NCBI RefSeq assembly: GCF_030816475.1
Contig: NZ_JAUSXF010000002.1
Span: 7,048-71,047 of the forward strand
DNA length: 64,000 bases
Direction: 5' to 3'
Source of the DNA: Arthrobacter pascens
GTDB taxonomy: Bacteria; Actinomycetota; Actinomycetes; Actinomycetales; Micrococcaceae
Shown here: piece by piece, positions 1 through 9,448 of the stretch
Numbering within the stretch: position 1 is the stretch's first letter
Layout of the letters: the number at the start of each line of letters is the position of its first letter
Program-made: the position numbers and the translations under genes
Notes under the pieces: model-generated
Databases searched by the model: none
Told to the model about the DNA's origin: nothing
The model's input: only the letters and a program-made list of their open reading frames with translations

Positions 1-96
1 TTCGGATGGCTTCTGCTCCTCCGCCGGCTTTTCGGCAGATGACTCTGTCTCGCCCAGAGCGGGAGCTGTGCTGAATCGTCCGATATCGCTGTTCAT
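1..96 (-). CDS. Start of an unidentified protein (partial)
   Basis: Only the first 32 codons lie in the window; the gene runs off the left edge. It begins with ATG eleven bases after the stop of the coupling-protein gene, behind a good GTAGGAGG ribosome site, so it is the next gene of the conjugation operon. The visible part (MNSDIGRF...) is hydrophilic, acidic and rich in Ala, Glu and Ser, with no signal peptide or membrane segment. The function cannot be told from this fragment. Confidence 0.75.
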   Translation of the reverse strand, partial: MNSDIGRFSTAPALGETESSAEKPAEEQKPSE

Positions 97-107
97 CTCA
101 GCACCTC

Positions 108-1877
108 CTACGTCGTGACCCAGGGATTAGCCACCGGCTCAGCTGCCGCCGGGACGGCCGGTTCCTCGGGGCGGGGGCTGTAGGTCTTGATGGATGCCTC
201 TACGGCTTCCTTGTGGGGCCCGGTGTACCAGGGTAGGGTCCGGACCAGCGTGGCCGGTGCACCGGAGGCCAGAACGACAGCGCGGCCCCGGTCGAGCTCC
301 GCGAGGTTGGAGACATCGAAGATGCGTTCCTTGCCCTCCTGCCGGGAGCGGCTGGACCCGGATTTGCCGGAGGAGACGGAGACGTTGGTGTAGCTGTAGT
401 CCCCGATCAGGTCCGAGAGTGCCCGGAGGAAGCCTTCTTCGGCGACGCCGCCGCCGTAGACCTTGACGTTGGCGGCCGACCAGATTTTCCGCATGTTCGC
501 CTCACCCCACAGTTCGACGCCCTGGGACCAGGACTGCAGGATGCCCATGACGATCAGGCCCTTGGAGCCGTAGTGGCTGAACTGATCCGGCAGGCCGGCC
601 CAGCGGACGACGTTGGCCAACTCATCCAGGGCGAACAGCGCCGGCAGCGGCAGACGGCCGCCGCTGCGCTCGGCCCGTTCTTCCATGGCCTCAGCAATGG
701 CCACCGTCAGCGCTGTCGTGAGTGGGGCGGCAGAGCCGGCCCCTTCCTTGGAGAGGATGTAGACCGTCTCCTGTGAGGCGGCGAAATCGCGGGGATTGAA
801 CTGGCGGCGGGGATCCGTGGCCACGGACGCGCCACGGGCCGGGGCGACCCAGCGCAGCGTGTTCCTGCTCTTGAGGCACTGAATCATCTTCTCGGCGGTG
901 CCGAAAATACCGTCCCGCTGCTTGTCGGCCAGCTTCAGCGTGGACTCCAAGCCCTTGTACTGCAGCTCGTAGTCGTGCTCTTTCAGGATTTCGATGGGTT
1001 CCTGGCTGACCTGCTCCGTCACCCACAGATACACCTGGGTGATGGGCAGCTCCCCCAGCGCGGCCGCGAGGAAGTATGAGGAGAGAATGTCTTCGGCTTT
1101 CGGGTCGAAGTAGGCATCGGGTTTGGACCCCGGGAGGCGTGAACCGACCGCGAAGTGTTGGGTGAGCTTGTAGGCCTTCTCTTCGTCCGTGACGTAGGAC
1201 AGGGGGTTCCACCACCAGTCCGGTTCCTCCTGGGCGATCTTTTGCGGGTCAAACACCCACACCGGGGCGGTCAGGACGCGGACGCCACGGGTCCCGTCCA
1301 CGACGTCGCGCTTGTTGGAGGTCGAGACGACGGCGCCGGGTGCGTCCAGGATCGCGGGTATGACCCGGGAGGTCGACTTACCTGTCCGGGGTCCCCAGAT
1401 GTCGATGCTGAGGTCTTCCCAGGACTGAAGGAACTTCTGGCCGGTAGAGACCACCTTGCCGACCACAATGCCAGGAGTGTCCTTCACGCCCAGGCGCTCA
1501 GCCGTGGCCTTCGCTCCCTTCTCGGAGAACGCGGCCAGGGATTTTCCGCGCCCCAGGTATCGGGCGGCCTTATCGACCCGGGCACGCTTGGACGCACCCT
1601 GCCTCCAAGCCACCAACACCACGATGGCCAGGGCAACGACCACGCCGGCCATGACGCACGCGGCGACGGTGGACTGGACGGGCCAGGGCACGCGGCCCTT
1701 GACCAGGCCAGCGATCAGATCAATCGGGTGGGCCGGTGGTGCGTCGATGCCGGCCATCCAGGACCCGAGGTGGGCGGCCGCGTAGGTGCCGCCGCCAAAG
1801 ACGACGATGAAGCCGATACCCAACCAGACCAGCAGGGCGTCCCCCAGGCCCATTCCTTTACGGTTCGGTGCACTCAC
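108..1877 (-). CDS. VirD4/TraG-type type IV coupling protein
   Basis: This is a 589-residue inner-membrane ATPase that would link the relaxase-DNA complex to the secretion channel. Two membrane segments lie near residues 12-37 and 70-92. The ATPase follows with a Walker A GPRTGKST at about 162-169 and a Walker B LFALDEL at about 414-420, then a coupling-protein-like tail. The GTG start at 1877 is preferred over the longer open frame because GAAGGAGG sits just upstream and GTGA overlaps the VirB4 stop, the usual sign of translational coupling. The size and the neighbouring VirB4/SCO6880 genes fit actinobacterial conjugation loci. Confidence 0.93.
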   Translation of the reverse strand: MSAPNRKGMGLGDALLVWLGIGFIVVFGGGTYAAAHLGSWMAGIDAPPAHPIDLIAGLVKGRVPWPVQSTVAACVMAGVVVALAIVVLVAWRQGASKRARVDKAARYLGRGKSLAAFSEKGAKATAERLGVKDTPGIVVGKVVSTGQKFLQSWEDLSIDIWGPRTGKSTSRVIPAILDAPGAVVSTSNKRDVVDGTRGVRVLTAPVWVFDPQKIAQEEPDWWWNPLSYVTDEEKAYKLTQHFAVGSRLPGSKPDAYFDPKAEDILSSYFLAAALGELPITQVYLWVTEQVSQEPIEILKEHDYELQYKGLESTLKLADKQRDGIFGTAEKMIQCLKSRNTLRWVAPARGASVATDPRRQFNPRDFAASQETVYILSKEGAGSAAPLTTALTVAIAEAMEERAERSGGRLPLPALFALDELANVVRWAGLPDQFSHYGSKGLIVMGILQSWSQGVELWGEANMRKIWSAANVKVYGGGVAEEGFLRALSDLIGDYSYTNVSVSSGKSGSSRSRQEGKERIFDVSNLAELDRGRAVVLASGAPATLVRTLPWYTGPHKEAVEASIKTYSPRPEEPAVPAAAEPVANPWVTT

Positions 1878-3466
1878 GGTGTCCCTCCTTCGGTGGGCAG
1901 CTCGGGAGCCGCCGGGTCCATGAGCGTTTCGGCTGGTTCGTGCCAGCGGGTGTTGGTGTCGTTGAGGCCTTCGGCCTGCTCGATGGAGGTCAGGCCGATC
2001 TGTACGGGGATCCCCGGGCGGCCGCCGACCTTGATGAGGAACTTTCCCCGGCCCGGGGGTTCGACGTCGACGCCGCGTGAGTCCCACGCGGGCGGGTCCT
2101 GCCAGGAGATGAGCTTTTGCTGCTCCTGCCGGGACAGGGGAATTGCGGAGGTCAGCAGGGCCATCTCCGAGGCTGGCAGGCCACCGCAGATCACCATGCC
2201 GGAACGCTCCACGAATCCGCGGGCCTTCATCCGGTCCTCTTCTGCCGGCAGCGCCAGCAGGTCGGACATGGTGTGGGAGATCATGATCTGACCAACGCCT
2301 ACGGAGCGGTTCAGACGGGTCAGGGCGTCCACCCGGTCCACCATGCCTTTACCGGAGCGCAGCGCCCGCCACAGCTCATCAAGGACAACGAAGTAGTTCC
2401 GGCGGGGCTCCAGGCCAGCGTCCGCGAGGGCGTTGGCGACGTTGACGGTACCGAACCCGTAGGACCAGCACGCGAGCAGAATGGCGGCCTGCAGGTCGGT
2501 TTCTGTCTCGTCAATGGTGGAGACGTCGAAGACGACGGCGCGGTCCCGCTTCATGGGGCTGGTGGTCTGCCGGGAGAAGATTTCTCCCAGCTTCCCGCCG
2601 CCGGTCAGGCCCAGCAGGGTCGCTTCCAGTGCCCGCGTTTCCTGCAGGTAGACGGCCATGTCGCCACGGTCCAGAGCGACTTGGCGCAGTTCGTCCGGAG
2701 CGGAGACAATGACGTCCAGGAGGTCCTTCAACACCGGGATGCCCTCAAAACGGTCATCAAGGACCCGCAGCGCCCGGTCCAGGATCGTCTGTTCCTGATC
2801 GGTGGGCGGATTGTTCCGGCTGATGGTGATGAGTGAGACGACCATGTTCAGGCGGCGGCCGTGAGCGTCGGCCCGTACCCGGGTGGCGACCTCGTGGTGA
2901 CCGTGGGTTTCCAATAGCTGGGCGGCCTCGACGGCCTGGCCGGGATCGAGAATGTTCAGATACCCCACGCCACGGCCGAGCTTGATGACCTGGCCACCGA
3001 GGGCCTGGACCGCTTTGACGTGCTCGCCCTTCAGGTCCCCCAGGACCAGTGCGTGGACGCCCTGGGCAGACAGGCCCAGGAACATACGCCGCACCAGCGT
3101 GGACTTGCCCAATCCCGGCTTGCCCAGGATGAAGGCGGAAGGGTTGGAAATGAGCCGTGCCCGCTGGAACCAGCTGATCGGGTCGCAGCAGACCGTGGCC
3201 TGGGTTTCCTCGTGGCGTCCGAGCGGCACGCCGATCATGGGCGAGGACGCCCCGGAGGAGAACGGCCAGAGCCCGCAGACCTGGACCGTGGTTCCCCGGT
3301 ACTCAGTCACAGAGGGGACGAGTTGCGCCATGCCCCCGCCACGACCGGGCCAGCCACGGGAGCCCGGCCCGGCCTCGCGTGGTTGCCGCTCAGCCTTCTT
3401 GGGTGCGGCCGTTGCCGGCCCAGCGGCTTTCTTGGAGGAACGGGTGAACATCTTTAGGAGGCCCAT
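1874..3466 (-). CDS. VirB4-family conjugation ATPase
   Basis: This 530-residue ATPase would power assembly of the mating channel at the membrane. After a basic, Ala/Pro-rich head, Walker A GKPGLGKST is at 115-123 and Walker B YFVVLDELW at about 358-366, followed by an ISHTMSDL stretch typical of VirB4/TraC sensor regions. The N-terminal half found in classic VirB4 proteins is missing; in this gene order the preceding SCO6880-type protein seems to provide it. The start codon shares one base with the upstream stop (TAATG), with AAGGA ten bases before it. Confidence 0.92.
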   Translation of the reverse strand: MGLLKMFTRSSKKAAGPATAAPKKAERQPREAGPGSRGWPGRGGGMAQLVPSVTEYRGTTVQVCGLWPFSSGASSPMIGVPLGRHEETQATVCCDPISWFQRARLISNPSAFILGKPGLGKSTLVRRMFLGLSAQGVHALVLGDLKGEHVKAVQALGGQVIKLGRGVGYLNILDPGQAVEAAQLLETHGHHEVATRVRADAHGRRLNMVVSLITISRNNPPTDQEQTILDRALRVLDDRFEGIPVLKDLLDVIVSAPDELRQVALDRGDMAVYLQETRALEATLLGLTGGGKLGEIFSRQTTSPMKRDRAVVFDVSTIDETETDLQAAILLACWSYGFGTVNVANALADAGLEPRRNYFVVLDELWRALRSGKGMVDRVDALTRLNRSVGVGQIMISHTMSDLLALPAEEDRMKARGFVERSGMVICGGLPASEMALLTSAIPLSRQEQQKLISWQDPPAWDSRGVDVEPPGRGKFLIKVGGRPGIPVQIGLTSIEQAEGLNDTNTRWHEPAETLMDPAAPELPTEGGTP

Positions 3467-4974
3467 TACAGGGCATCCTTGATTTCGGTGGGCAGAAGGC
3501 TGTGCTTGGGAAGGACCAGCCCCAGCGGCAGTGAGGCGGCGAACGCGGTGTCCTGAGCGCCGTAAGCGCGGCGCAACAGCACCCGGGCAGTACCGGAGGT
3601 CTGTTCGATGGCAGCCACGGCATCAGGCAGCCGGTCCCTGTCCGTCACAGTGGCAGTGACGACCATCCCGAAGTTCACCAGGCCAGCGCCTTGGGCTTCC
3701 TCCTGCGCTGTCTGCACAGCGGAGCGGGCATCGACCAGGGCGCGTGCGGAAGGCCGGGTCCCGGAGGTGATGCGGACGTTGGCGTTGTTCTGGTCCCGCT
3801 CGACCACTGCAGCTGCCCGGGCAGAATCCATCGGGCGGTACAGCAGCGAAATCCGTTTACGGTCAACATCCCCGTGCGGGGCCAGCAGCCGCGACAGGAC
3901 CGAGGAGTTCACGGACCCCCGGGGTGCACCGGTCATGGTCCAGGAGGCCGAGAATGCGCTGTCGTGCCGGTAGCCGTCCCAGCTTGCCTGCGTCGCGGTC
4001 GGGCCGACCTCGCCCCAGCTCAGGGACACCGGGGAACCGGCGGCGTGGGCTTCATCAATGATCAGCGCTGCCGGCGGATCGTACGCGATCCGGACGACCT
4101 CGCAGAGTTCCTGCGCCGACATCGGACGGGCAATACCGGCGCCGGTGGACTGCAGCCGTGCCGAGAGGCCCGGGATGCGGGAGGCGAGGTCACGGGCAAC
4201 ATCTTCAGGTGTGCGCTTTTTCGATCCCGCCCGCAGGGAGGCGTTGAACGTCAGGGATACCCAGGCACGGACTGTGGCCGATCCTTCCGGGTAGGTTTCA
4301 ACGACCTCGCGCAGAATCGCCTGGGCAAATGCCGGCGCGTTCGGGTCGATGTTCATTTCGACTTCGTTTCGCAGCCGGTACCCGGAGTCCGGTGCGGTCT
4401 CGACAGTTACGGCTGCGGCGTCCAGGCCTGCCTCATCGGCAAGGCCGGCGAGCCAGCCGCCCCAGTTCGCCACCCATGCGTCGACCTGCTCTGGGTCCAC
4501 CAGTGAGGCTCCGTCAGGTTCGGTGGAGAAGATCACGGTGAAGTGGCTGGTGGTCGGCACATGCAGCAGCGCGAACGGGCGCTTGTAGGAGTCAGCGAAC
4601 TCGTACAGGGTCGACTTCGCTGCAAGCCCCGGCAGCTGGTACATGCCCCACTGCGTCACGCCCAGGGGACCGGAACGATAGAGATTCGTTCCCGAGGACT
4701 TGGACAGCCGGAAGCTCAAGCGGGTCCCGAAGCGGTCGACGACGGACTGGCCGTGCTTGTCCTTGACGGTCAGCAACAGGGCGCTGGCCCCGGCCACGGC
4801 CAAAACGCCCAGGCCAACGAAAAGGCCCCAGATGGCGAAGCTGATGATGCCCAGCAACAGGCCGATCATGACAATCCCGGTGCCAATAGCGCCGAGGTTG
4901 CCCAGTCCAGCGGAGCGCGGTACGCGCCAGTTGCCGTAGGACGGTTCCTTGTATTCGGTATTAATTGCTGCCAC
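3466..4974 (-). CDS. SCO6880-type conjugation membrane protein
   Basis: This 502-residue protein has two membrane helices at about residues 28-70 and then a large soluble part. Sequence and position match the SCO6880/PrgI-plus-VirB4-N-terminal proteins of actinobacterial type IV systems, where it pairs with the ATPase encoded next. Its GTG start at 4974 has GGGGAGGG nearby and overlaps the end of the TrbL-like gene by 14 bases. No Walker motif is present, so it is probably a structural partner rather than an ATPase. The family assignment is from memory of the conserved gene order. Confidence 0.82.
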   Translation of the reverse strand: MAAINTEYKEPSYGNWRVPRSAGLGNLGAIGTGIVMIGLLLGIISFAIWGLFVGLGVLAVAGASALLLTVKDKHGQSVVDRFGTRLSFRLSKSSGTNLYRSGPLGVTQWGMYQLPGLAAKSTLYEFADSYKRPFALLHVPTTSHFTVIFSTEPDGASLVDPEQVDAWVANWGGWLAGLADEAGLDAAAVTVETAPDSGYRLRNEVEMNIDPNAPAFAQAILREVVETYPEGSATVRAWVSLTFNASLRAGSKKRTPEDVARDLASRIPGLSARLQSTGAGIARPMSAQELCEVVRIAYDPPAALIIDEAHAAGSPVSLSWGEVGPTATQASWDGYRHDSAFSASWTMTGAPRGSVNSSVLSRLLAPHGDVDRKRISLLYRPMDSARAAAVVERDQNNANVRITSGTRPSARALVDARSAVQTAQEEAQGAGLVNFGMVVTATVTDRDRLPDAVAAIEQTSGTARVLLRRAYGAQDTAFAASLPLGLVLPKHSLLPTEIKDAL

Positions 4975-6220
4975 TGGGGCCCTCCCCGGTTGAATTCTGC
5001 GCGGTCTGCTGTGCGGCCTGAGAGGCCTTGGACGCTACTTGTACTCCTGCGGCGACGACGAGCCCGACCGGGCCGGCGGCTTTCGCCGCTCCCGACGCGG
5101 CACCGGCTCCTGCCGTGCCAGCAGTGGCCCCTGCCCCTGCTCCTGCGGTGCTGGTAGCTCCGCCTGGGCTTATTGGACCTGTTGACCCTGGCGTCGGCTG
5201 GCCGCCGTTTCCCTTCGGGCCAGGTGTTCCGTCACTGCCCTTGGGAGAAGTGCCTGGCTGGTTGTTCTGCGTGCTCGCCGGCGTTGGTGCGGCATTGCCT
5301 TTGCCGCTGCCACTGCGGCCCAGTGACACAGCACCTGTGGCCATCGCCCCGACGGCTGCTCCTGCCCCTGCGCCGCTGCCGGAAGCAACGGCTCCGACCA
5401 TCGGCGTCACGAATCGCATCAGAGCAGGCAAGGCGAACAGGGCAACGATCATCAACGTGAAGCCCGTGATGGACGTGATCAATGCGTCCTGCCCGCTGTT
5501 TTTGCCCATGAGCAGGAACGCGACCGAGTAGACGATGGCCGCCGCTGGTTTGTAGAGGATGAAGGCGATAGTCCAGCCGACCGCCTTCTGAAACCACTGC
5601 TTTCCCATCTCCGTGTTCGTGAAAGCGGCCGTGGTGGGCAAGATGCCCGCCAGGATCACCAACATGCCGCTGCGCACCACCATCAGGACGACCTGAACGA
5701 GGGAAGCAAGCAGCCCGATCAACCCCAGGACGATGAGGATAAACACCCCGACCGCCGTCTGGCCTGTCACGACGAGGATTTTCATTGACTCAGCGAAGCC
5801 CTTGCCGTCTGTGGAGCGCTGGATGATGGCGGCCGAAAAAACATCTGCCGCGATTACCAGAATCGAGATGACACCCAAGCCCAAGCCCGTTACCAGGGTG
5901 AGCGTGACCAGGGATCGCAGTAGCTCCTTCAGCGGTGCCCCGCGTTGTTCCCAGATCATTCGGATGCCACCAACGATGACGGCGAGGACCGCTAGCGTCA
6001 CCGTCCAGACCGTCAGCTCGCTGTTCACCATGGAGACTACGGGACTCGGCGTCGTCCCGTCCTCGCTGGCAAGGTTCACCGTGGGCATGGAAACCCAGAA
6101 GGTAGACAGTGTCGTCACCATCTGGCTCATGCCCTCCAAGATGGCTTTCGCCATGTTGCCCATAGCGTCATCAGCGAGCCCTGAAAACCAGTCCCCTACC
6201 GGGTTCCAAGTAGGCCTCAT
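4961..6220 (-). CDS. VirB6/TrbL-like polytopic membrane protein
   Basis: This 419-residue protein has about five or six hydrophobic helices between residues 60 and 280 (for example LAVLAVIVGGI and VGVFILIVLGLIGLLASL). A long Gly/Ala/Pro/Ser-rich tail without charged clusters follows. This is the profile of the VirB6/TrbL channel protein in Gram-positive conjugation. I chose the ATG at 6220 over the TTG at 6232 because it overlaps the upstream stop as ATGA and has GGAGTGGAGC just before it. The tail is low-complexity and probably flexible. Confidence 0.82.
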   Translation of the reverse strand: MRPTWNPVGDWFSGLADDAMGNMAKAILEGMSQMVTTLSTFWVSMPTVNLASEDGTTPSPVVSMVNSELTVWTVTLAVLAVIVGGIRMIWEQRGAPLKELLRSLVTLTLVTGLGLGVISILVIAADVFSAAIIQRSTDGKGFAESMKILVVTGQTAVGVFILIVLGLIGLLASLVQVVLMVVRSGMLVILAGILPTTAAFTNTEMGKQWFQKAVGWTIAFILYKPAAAIVYSVAFLLMGKNSGQDALITSITGFTLMIVALFALPALMRFVTPMVGAVASGSGAGAGAAVGAMATGAVSLGRSGSGKGNAAPTPASTQNNQPGTSPKGSDGTPGPKGNGGQPTPGSTGPISPGGATSTAGAGAGATAGTAGAGAASGAAKAAGPVGLVVAAGVQVASKASQAAQQTAQNSTGEGPSGSN

Positions 6221-6951
6221 GCTCCACTCCAAAGGATGAATCCTGAAAGGTCACGGATTTGCCGAGGCTCCTCCAAAGGTGCGCCGTTGTCGGCGACGAC
6301 ACCCTTCCAGTCCCCGTCTTGCCACAGAAGCGTTGTCCTCACCGAAGCAAGTCCTCCGTTGTCCGCCTTGAACGCAAGTTCCACAACGGCCTGGTTGGCC
6401 GTGTATGAGACGTTGAATCCCGCCACCTGGACCTTCACGGCCGACACTGGAGCCGAGGTCGGGAGTGCCTTCATCCCGGCATCCCGGCCGGGTCCCCTGG
6501 CTGCAAGCTGTTCAGCAATAGCTGGTTCTTTGGATGTGTCGCTGCCCAATGCCCAGAGGTTTACCGCTGCATACAACGCCCCTGTGGGTGTGTGGGCGAA
6601 GCAGGACCTAATGCCCTGATCGTCCGTCTTTCCTGGGCCGATTTTAGGATCGATTGGCGCGGCCATGGTCCCCACAAGTTCCCACTTCGTCTCCGGTGCC
6701 GCACCCAGCGCCGACTCCGATGAGGTGGGAAGTCCGCACACGCTCTCACCTGCGGCCTGCGGTGCGCTGGCTGAGGCTGAGCTGCCGGATTCGGACGGGG
6801 CAGGGCCCGGCTGCGCGTTGCCTTGTCCTTTGGGGAGCAGGAAGATGACGACGGCTGCTGCAATGAGCGCGACCACCAGCGCGGCAGCAATGATGAAACC
6901 GGGTTTGGTGAACGGATTGCTTTCGGTGGTGCTCTCTGTTGACTGGCTCAT
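6217..6951 (-). CDS. Single-helix membrane protein of the conjugation operon
   Basis: This 244-residue protein has a hydrophilic start and one strong helix at about 18-41 (IIAAALVVALIAAAVVIFLL). A Pro/Ser-rich linker follows, then a domain of about 170 residues that would face outward. Topology and position suggest a VirB8-like assembly component or a species-specific channel part, but the sequence alone does not prove a VirB8 fold. Start codon and GGGAGG site are clear. It is coupled to the downstream TrbL-like gene by an ATGA overlap. Confidence 0.72.
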   Translation of the reverse strand: MSQSTESTTESNPFTKPGFIIAAALVVALIAAAVVIFLLPKGQGNAQPGPAPSESGSSASASAPQAAGESVCGLPTSSESALGAAPETKWELVGTMAAPIDPKIGPGKTDDQGIRSCFAHTPTGALYAAVNLWALGSDTSKEPAIAEQLAARGPGRDAGMKALPTSAPVSAVKVQVAGFNVSYTANQAVVELAFKADNGGLASVRTTLLWQDGDWKGVVADNGAPLEEPRQIRDLSGFILWSGA

Positions 6952-6978
6952 GGTGAACCTCCCGTTGTTGGTGCTGGC

Positions 6979-7248
6979 TTAGACGAAGGCGCGGACGATG
7001 CCGGAGGCGCCGGTGATGATGATGCAGCCCATCAGGACCCAGCCGAGACTGGCGAGGGTCTGGCCGCCCTCGCCGCGCTGGAGCGAGATGACCAGCTTGA
7101 TACCGACGATGATGACGCCTAGGACTCCCAGGACCAGACCAATACCCGCCGCCCAGTTCAGGATCGTGAGCAGTCCGCCGGCCTGTGCAGGGACAGTCGG
7201 GGTGGGGTTGGGGATGACGCTGGCTGCAAGTGCGGAGAAGGAGTTCAT
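6979..7248 (-). CDS. VirB2/TrbC-like small membrane protein
   Basis: This 89-residue protein has two helices, at about 28-50 (LNWAAGIGLVLGVLGVIIVGIK is the core region) and 66-87, joined by a short polar loop (QRGEGGQ). Such small two-helix proteins occupy the pilin (VirB2/TrbC) position in type IV systems. It may form a pilus-like or channel subunit. AAAGG precedes the ATG. The N-terminal 25 residues could be a cleaved leader, but no clear cleavage motif is visible. Confidence 0.72.
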   Translation of the reverse strand: MNSFSALAASVIPNPTPTVPAQAGGLLTILNWAAGIGLVLGVLGVIIVGIKLVISLQRGEGGQTLASLGWVLMGCIIITGASGIVRAFV

Positions 7249-7259
7249 GGTGAGACCTT

Positions 7260-7868
7260 TCAGTTGCTGGTGCTTGGAGTGGTGTCGGTAGCCAAAGCGG
7301 CTACGTCAGTAATGAAGCGTTGGTACTCGCGGGCCGGCGGCGTCGTGGAGTCCCCGTGCCGCCAGGCCTCTACCCAGGGCAGAGTCCAGAAGCGGGGCGC
7401 TCCCCCGCCGACGAGCGCGGCGAAGTCACGGAGCGCTTTGGGGGTCTTGCCCGGGGCGTCCGCAAGGACAGCGAGGCCGAGCAGATCAAGCTCCGGCGCA
7501 GCGCCTGATACCCACTGGGTCAATGCGTTCCTGGCGGCTGTGAGGCCGCGCATGTCCGCCCGGCAGACCAGCAGTACCCGTGGTTTGTTTCCGTCCTGCA
7601 GGACGGGCCAGCAATGATCGGCGATGCGGGCCCCATCGAGGAGTTCAGCGATTCTGCTCTCGCCGGCTCCCCCGTGGGCTCCGGTAATCCACAGCGCTGC
7701 AGAACCTGACACGGTGCGGCGGCCCAGGCGGTCTGCTGCGTCCGGTTCAACCATTCCCCGCAGCGGTGCACTGATCACGGCCGCTGGTGGCACGTGCGTC
7801 TTCGGTACTTCCTCTGCCGCACTGTCGGCGGCTGGGCTGGTGATCCAGGGGTTCAGGGACTGTTGCAT
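7260..7868 (-). CDS. DUF6668 family protein
   Basis: This 202-residue soluble protein has a Pro/Ala-rich head followed by an ALWITGAHGGAGES stretch that resembles a degraded P-loop, then an alpha/beta fold. The pattern (GGAGESRIAELL, LLVCRADMRGL, LGLAVLADAPGKTPKALRDF, LPWVEAWRHG) matches my recollection of DUF6668, found beside actinobacterial conjugation genes. It looks like a ParA/MinD-type Rossmann relative without an intact lysine P-loop, so ATP hydrolysis is doubtful. It has a strong AAAGGAGG site and sits between the ParA-like ATPase and the pilin-like gene. Confidence 0.78.
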   Translation of the reverse strand: MQQSLNPWITSPAADSAAEEVPKTHVPPAAVISAPLRGMVEPDAADRLGRRTVSGSAALWITGAHGGAGESRIAELLDGARIADHCWPVLQDGNKPRVLLVCRADMRGLTAARNALTQWVSGAAPELDLLGLAVLADAPGKTPKALRDFAALVGGGAPRFWTLPWVEAWRHGDSTTPPAREYQRFITDVAALATDTTPSTSN

Positions 7869-7900
7869 GGTTCCTCCTTTCGAAGTCCGTTGGTGGGTGT

Positions 7901-9406
7901 TTAGAAGCCGTCAGCGACGCGGGCCGCTGCGGCCAGCCATGCCCGCTGTGTGGCGGGCTGGAGGGCTTCATAGCGGATGGGGCCGTTGACCAGGGCCGGA
8001 TCGTAGGGAATGCGGACGACTGCCCGGACGAACGGCTCAAAGCCGTCCGCGATCCGCTGTGCCTCGTCTTTGGCCCTCTTCAGGGCCTCTCCGGTCATGC
8101 TGCGCTTGGCGTCGGTGGATTCGGAGACGATGACGACCGCGTTGCGTGCCAGTTCGGCGTCGTGGCCACCACGGGATTCCAGTGTCTGCAGCGTCAGCCG
8201 GGCGGCTTCTGCGCGATCCTCGATGGCCGTAACTGGCACGACGAGCTGATTGGTGTGGTCAATCATCCTGCGCCAGTTTGCTGCCCGGGCCGTGTTGCCC
8301 GAATCCATGATCACCAGCCGGTAGTAGCGGGTGAGGACCTGGTGCGCGATATCGACTTCCTCAGCGGTGACTTCGTGGTCGCCTTCTTCGTTCTCGTCCG
8401 AGCGCAGGACGTCGAACTTGTCTCCGGTCTGGTGATGGACGAACTTGGCGATTTCGGCGGCGCTGGTTGACGGGGAGAGCAAGGACTGAGATGAATCAAT
8501 CAGGTCCAGAACGCTCCGGTTATGGACGCCCTTTTCTGTCCGCCACCCCAACGTTCCCTGCGACTCGTTGTTGTCCCACGCGACGGTGGCCGCGCCGCTG
8601 TAGCGGGCCAGGACTGCCGAAAGCATGACCACCGTGGGGGTCTTGTTCGCCCCGCCCTTCCGGTTCACGACAGCGACCGTGCGGGGGCCGGGCCAATGCT
8701 GACTGACCGTCCGAATGTCCTCCCGTTCGGAGAGTTCTTCCGCTGAGGGGTCCATCCGGAATCCCAGGCGCGTGAGGGTTCCGCGCCAGCCCTGTGTCGC
8801 CGGTTCCAAAACCGGTGCGCTGACCAGGAACGAGGTTTCCTTCAAGCTGCGCCGGGTTGGCGGGGCTTCCTCAGCGACTACAGCCGTCTGCGGTTCTTCT
8901 GCGGCGGCCGCGGGCTGTGGTTCCGGGTTGGCTGGCGCTGGCGTGGTGCTGGATGCGACCAGGTTAGGCGGCCACGGCTGGCGTTCCTCCGACGCGGCAG
9001 AGGCAGGAACCACCGTGGGCTCTGCGGGGGCGGCCACAGGCTCAGGAGCAGCAACCGGGACCGTATCAATGACGGTCGGAGCTGCAGTCTCGGGCGTGAT
9101 TTCCGGAGCTTCTGCCCGGCGGCGGGCAGGGCGCGGCTCGTAGGAGACAGATTCAATCTTGTTGTCCGGGTGCACGATCAGTTCACCGTGCCCTTCGGGA
9201 TCTTCGATCTGGACCCTGACGGGGCGTTGCAGCGTCTGCGCCTCCCCCACAACAAGAGCCAAGGCATTGTTGCGAAGATCCTGCAGGGACTCCCCGCCAG
9301 GAACGACGCGCGAGTTACCCGCGACGACGACCTCCGCGGTCCCGTTATCGCGGACGATGGCCCTGATCTTCGGAAAGGCCATGACCTCGGTTGGTGTAGT
9401 ACCCAT
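7901..9406 (-). CDS. ParA/MinD-like ATPase of the conjugation operon
   Basis: This 501-residue protein has a head of about 210 residues (including an Ala/Pro-rich stretch) and a C-terminal MinD/ParA domain. The deviant Walker A is NRKGGANKT, which fits KGGxxKT, and RLVIMDSGNT serves as the Walker B region. It is distinct from the true partition ParA at 14771. In conjugation loci such ATPases may position the machine or prime transfer, which is inference. The AAAGGAAG site and ATG are clear. It is probably co-transcribed with the DUF6668 gene 32 bases downstream. Confidence 0.82.
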   Translation of the reverse strand: MGTTPTEVMAFPKIRAIVRDNGTAEVVVAGNSRVVPGGESLQDLRNNALALVVGEAQTLQRPVRVQIEDPEGHGELIVHPDNKIESVSYEPRPARRRAEAPEITPETAAPTVIDTVPVAAPEPVAAPAEPTVVPASAASEERQPWPPNLVASSTTPAPANPEPQPAAAAEEPQTAVVAEEAPPTRRSLKETSFLVSAPVLEPATQGWRGTLTRLGFRMDPSAEELSEREDIRTVSQHWPGPRTVAVVNRKGGANKTPTVVMLSAVLARYSGAATVAWDNNESQGTLGWRTEKGVHNRSVLDLIDSSQSLLSPSTSAAEIAKFVHHQTGDKFDVLRSDENEEGDHEVTAEEVDIAHQVLTRYYRLVIMDSGNTARAANWRRMIDHTNQLVVPVTAIEDRAEAARLTLQTLESRGGHDAELARNAVVIVSESTDAKRSMTGEALKRAKDEAQRIADGFEPFVRAVVRIPYDPALVNGPIRYEALQPATQRAWLAAAARVADGF

Positions 9407-9448
9407 GAACTTCTTCCTTTACGTGTGTGAGATGGAGAGATGAGGCGC

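Noticed and set aside
1155..2291. 378-codon plus-strand frame across the coupling-protein and VirB4 genes
   Set aside because: It overlaps two strongly supported minus-strand genes, has no ribosome site and no protein-like pattern.
7901..9406. KGGANKT read as a damaged P-loop in the ParA-like protein
   Set aside because: The deviant Walker A of this family only requires KGGxxK(T/S), so the motif is intact.
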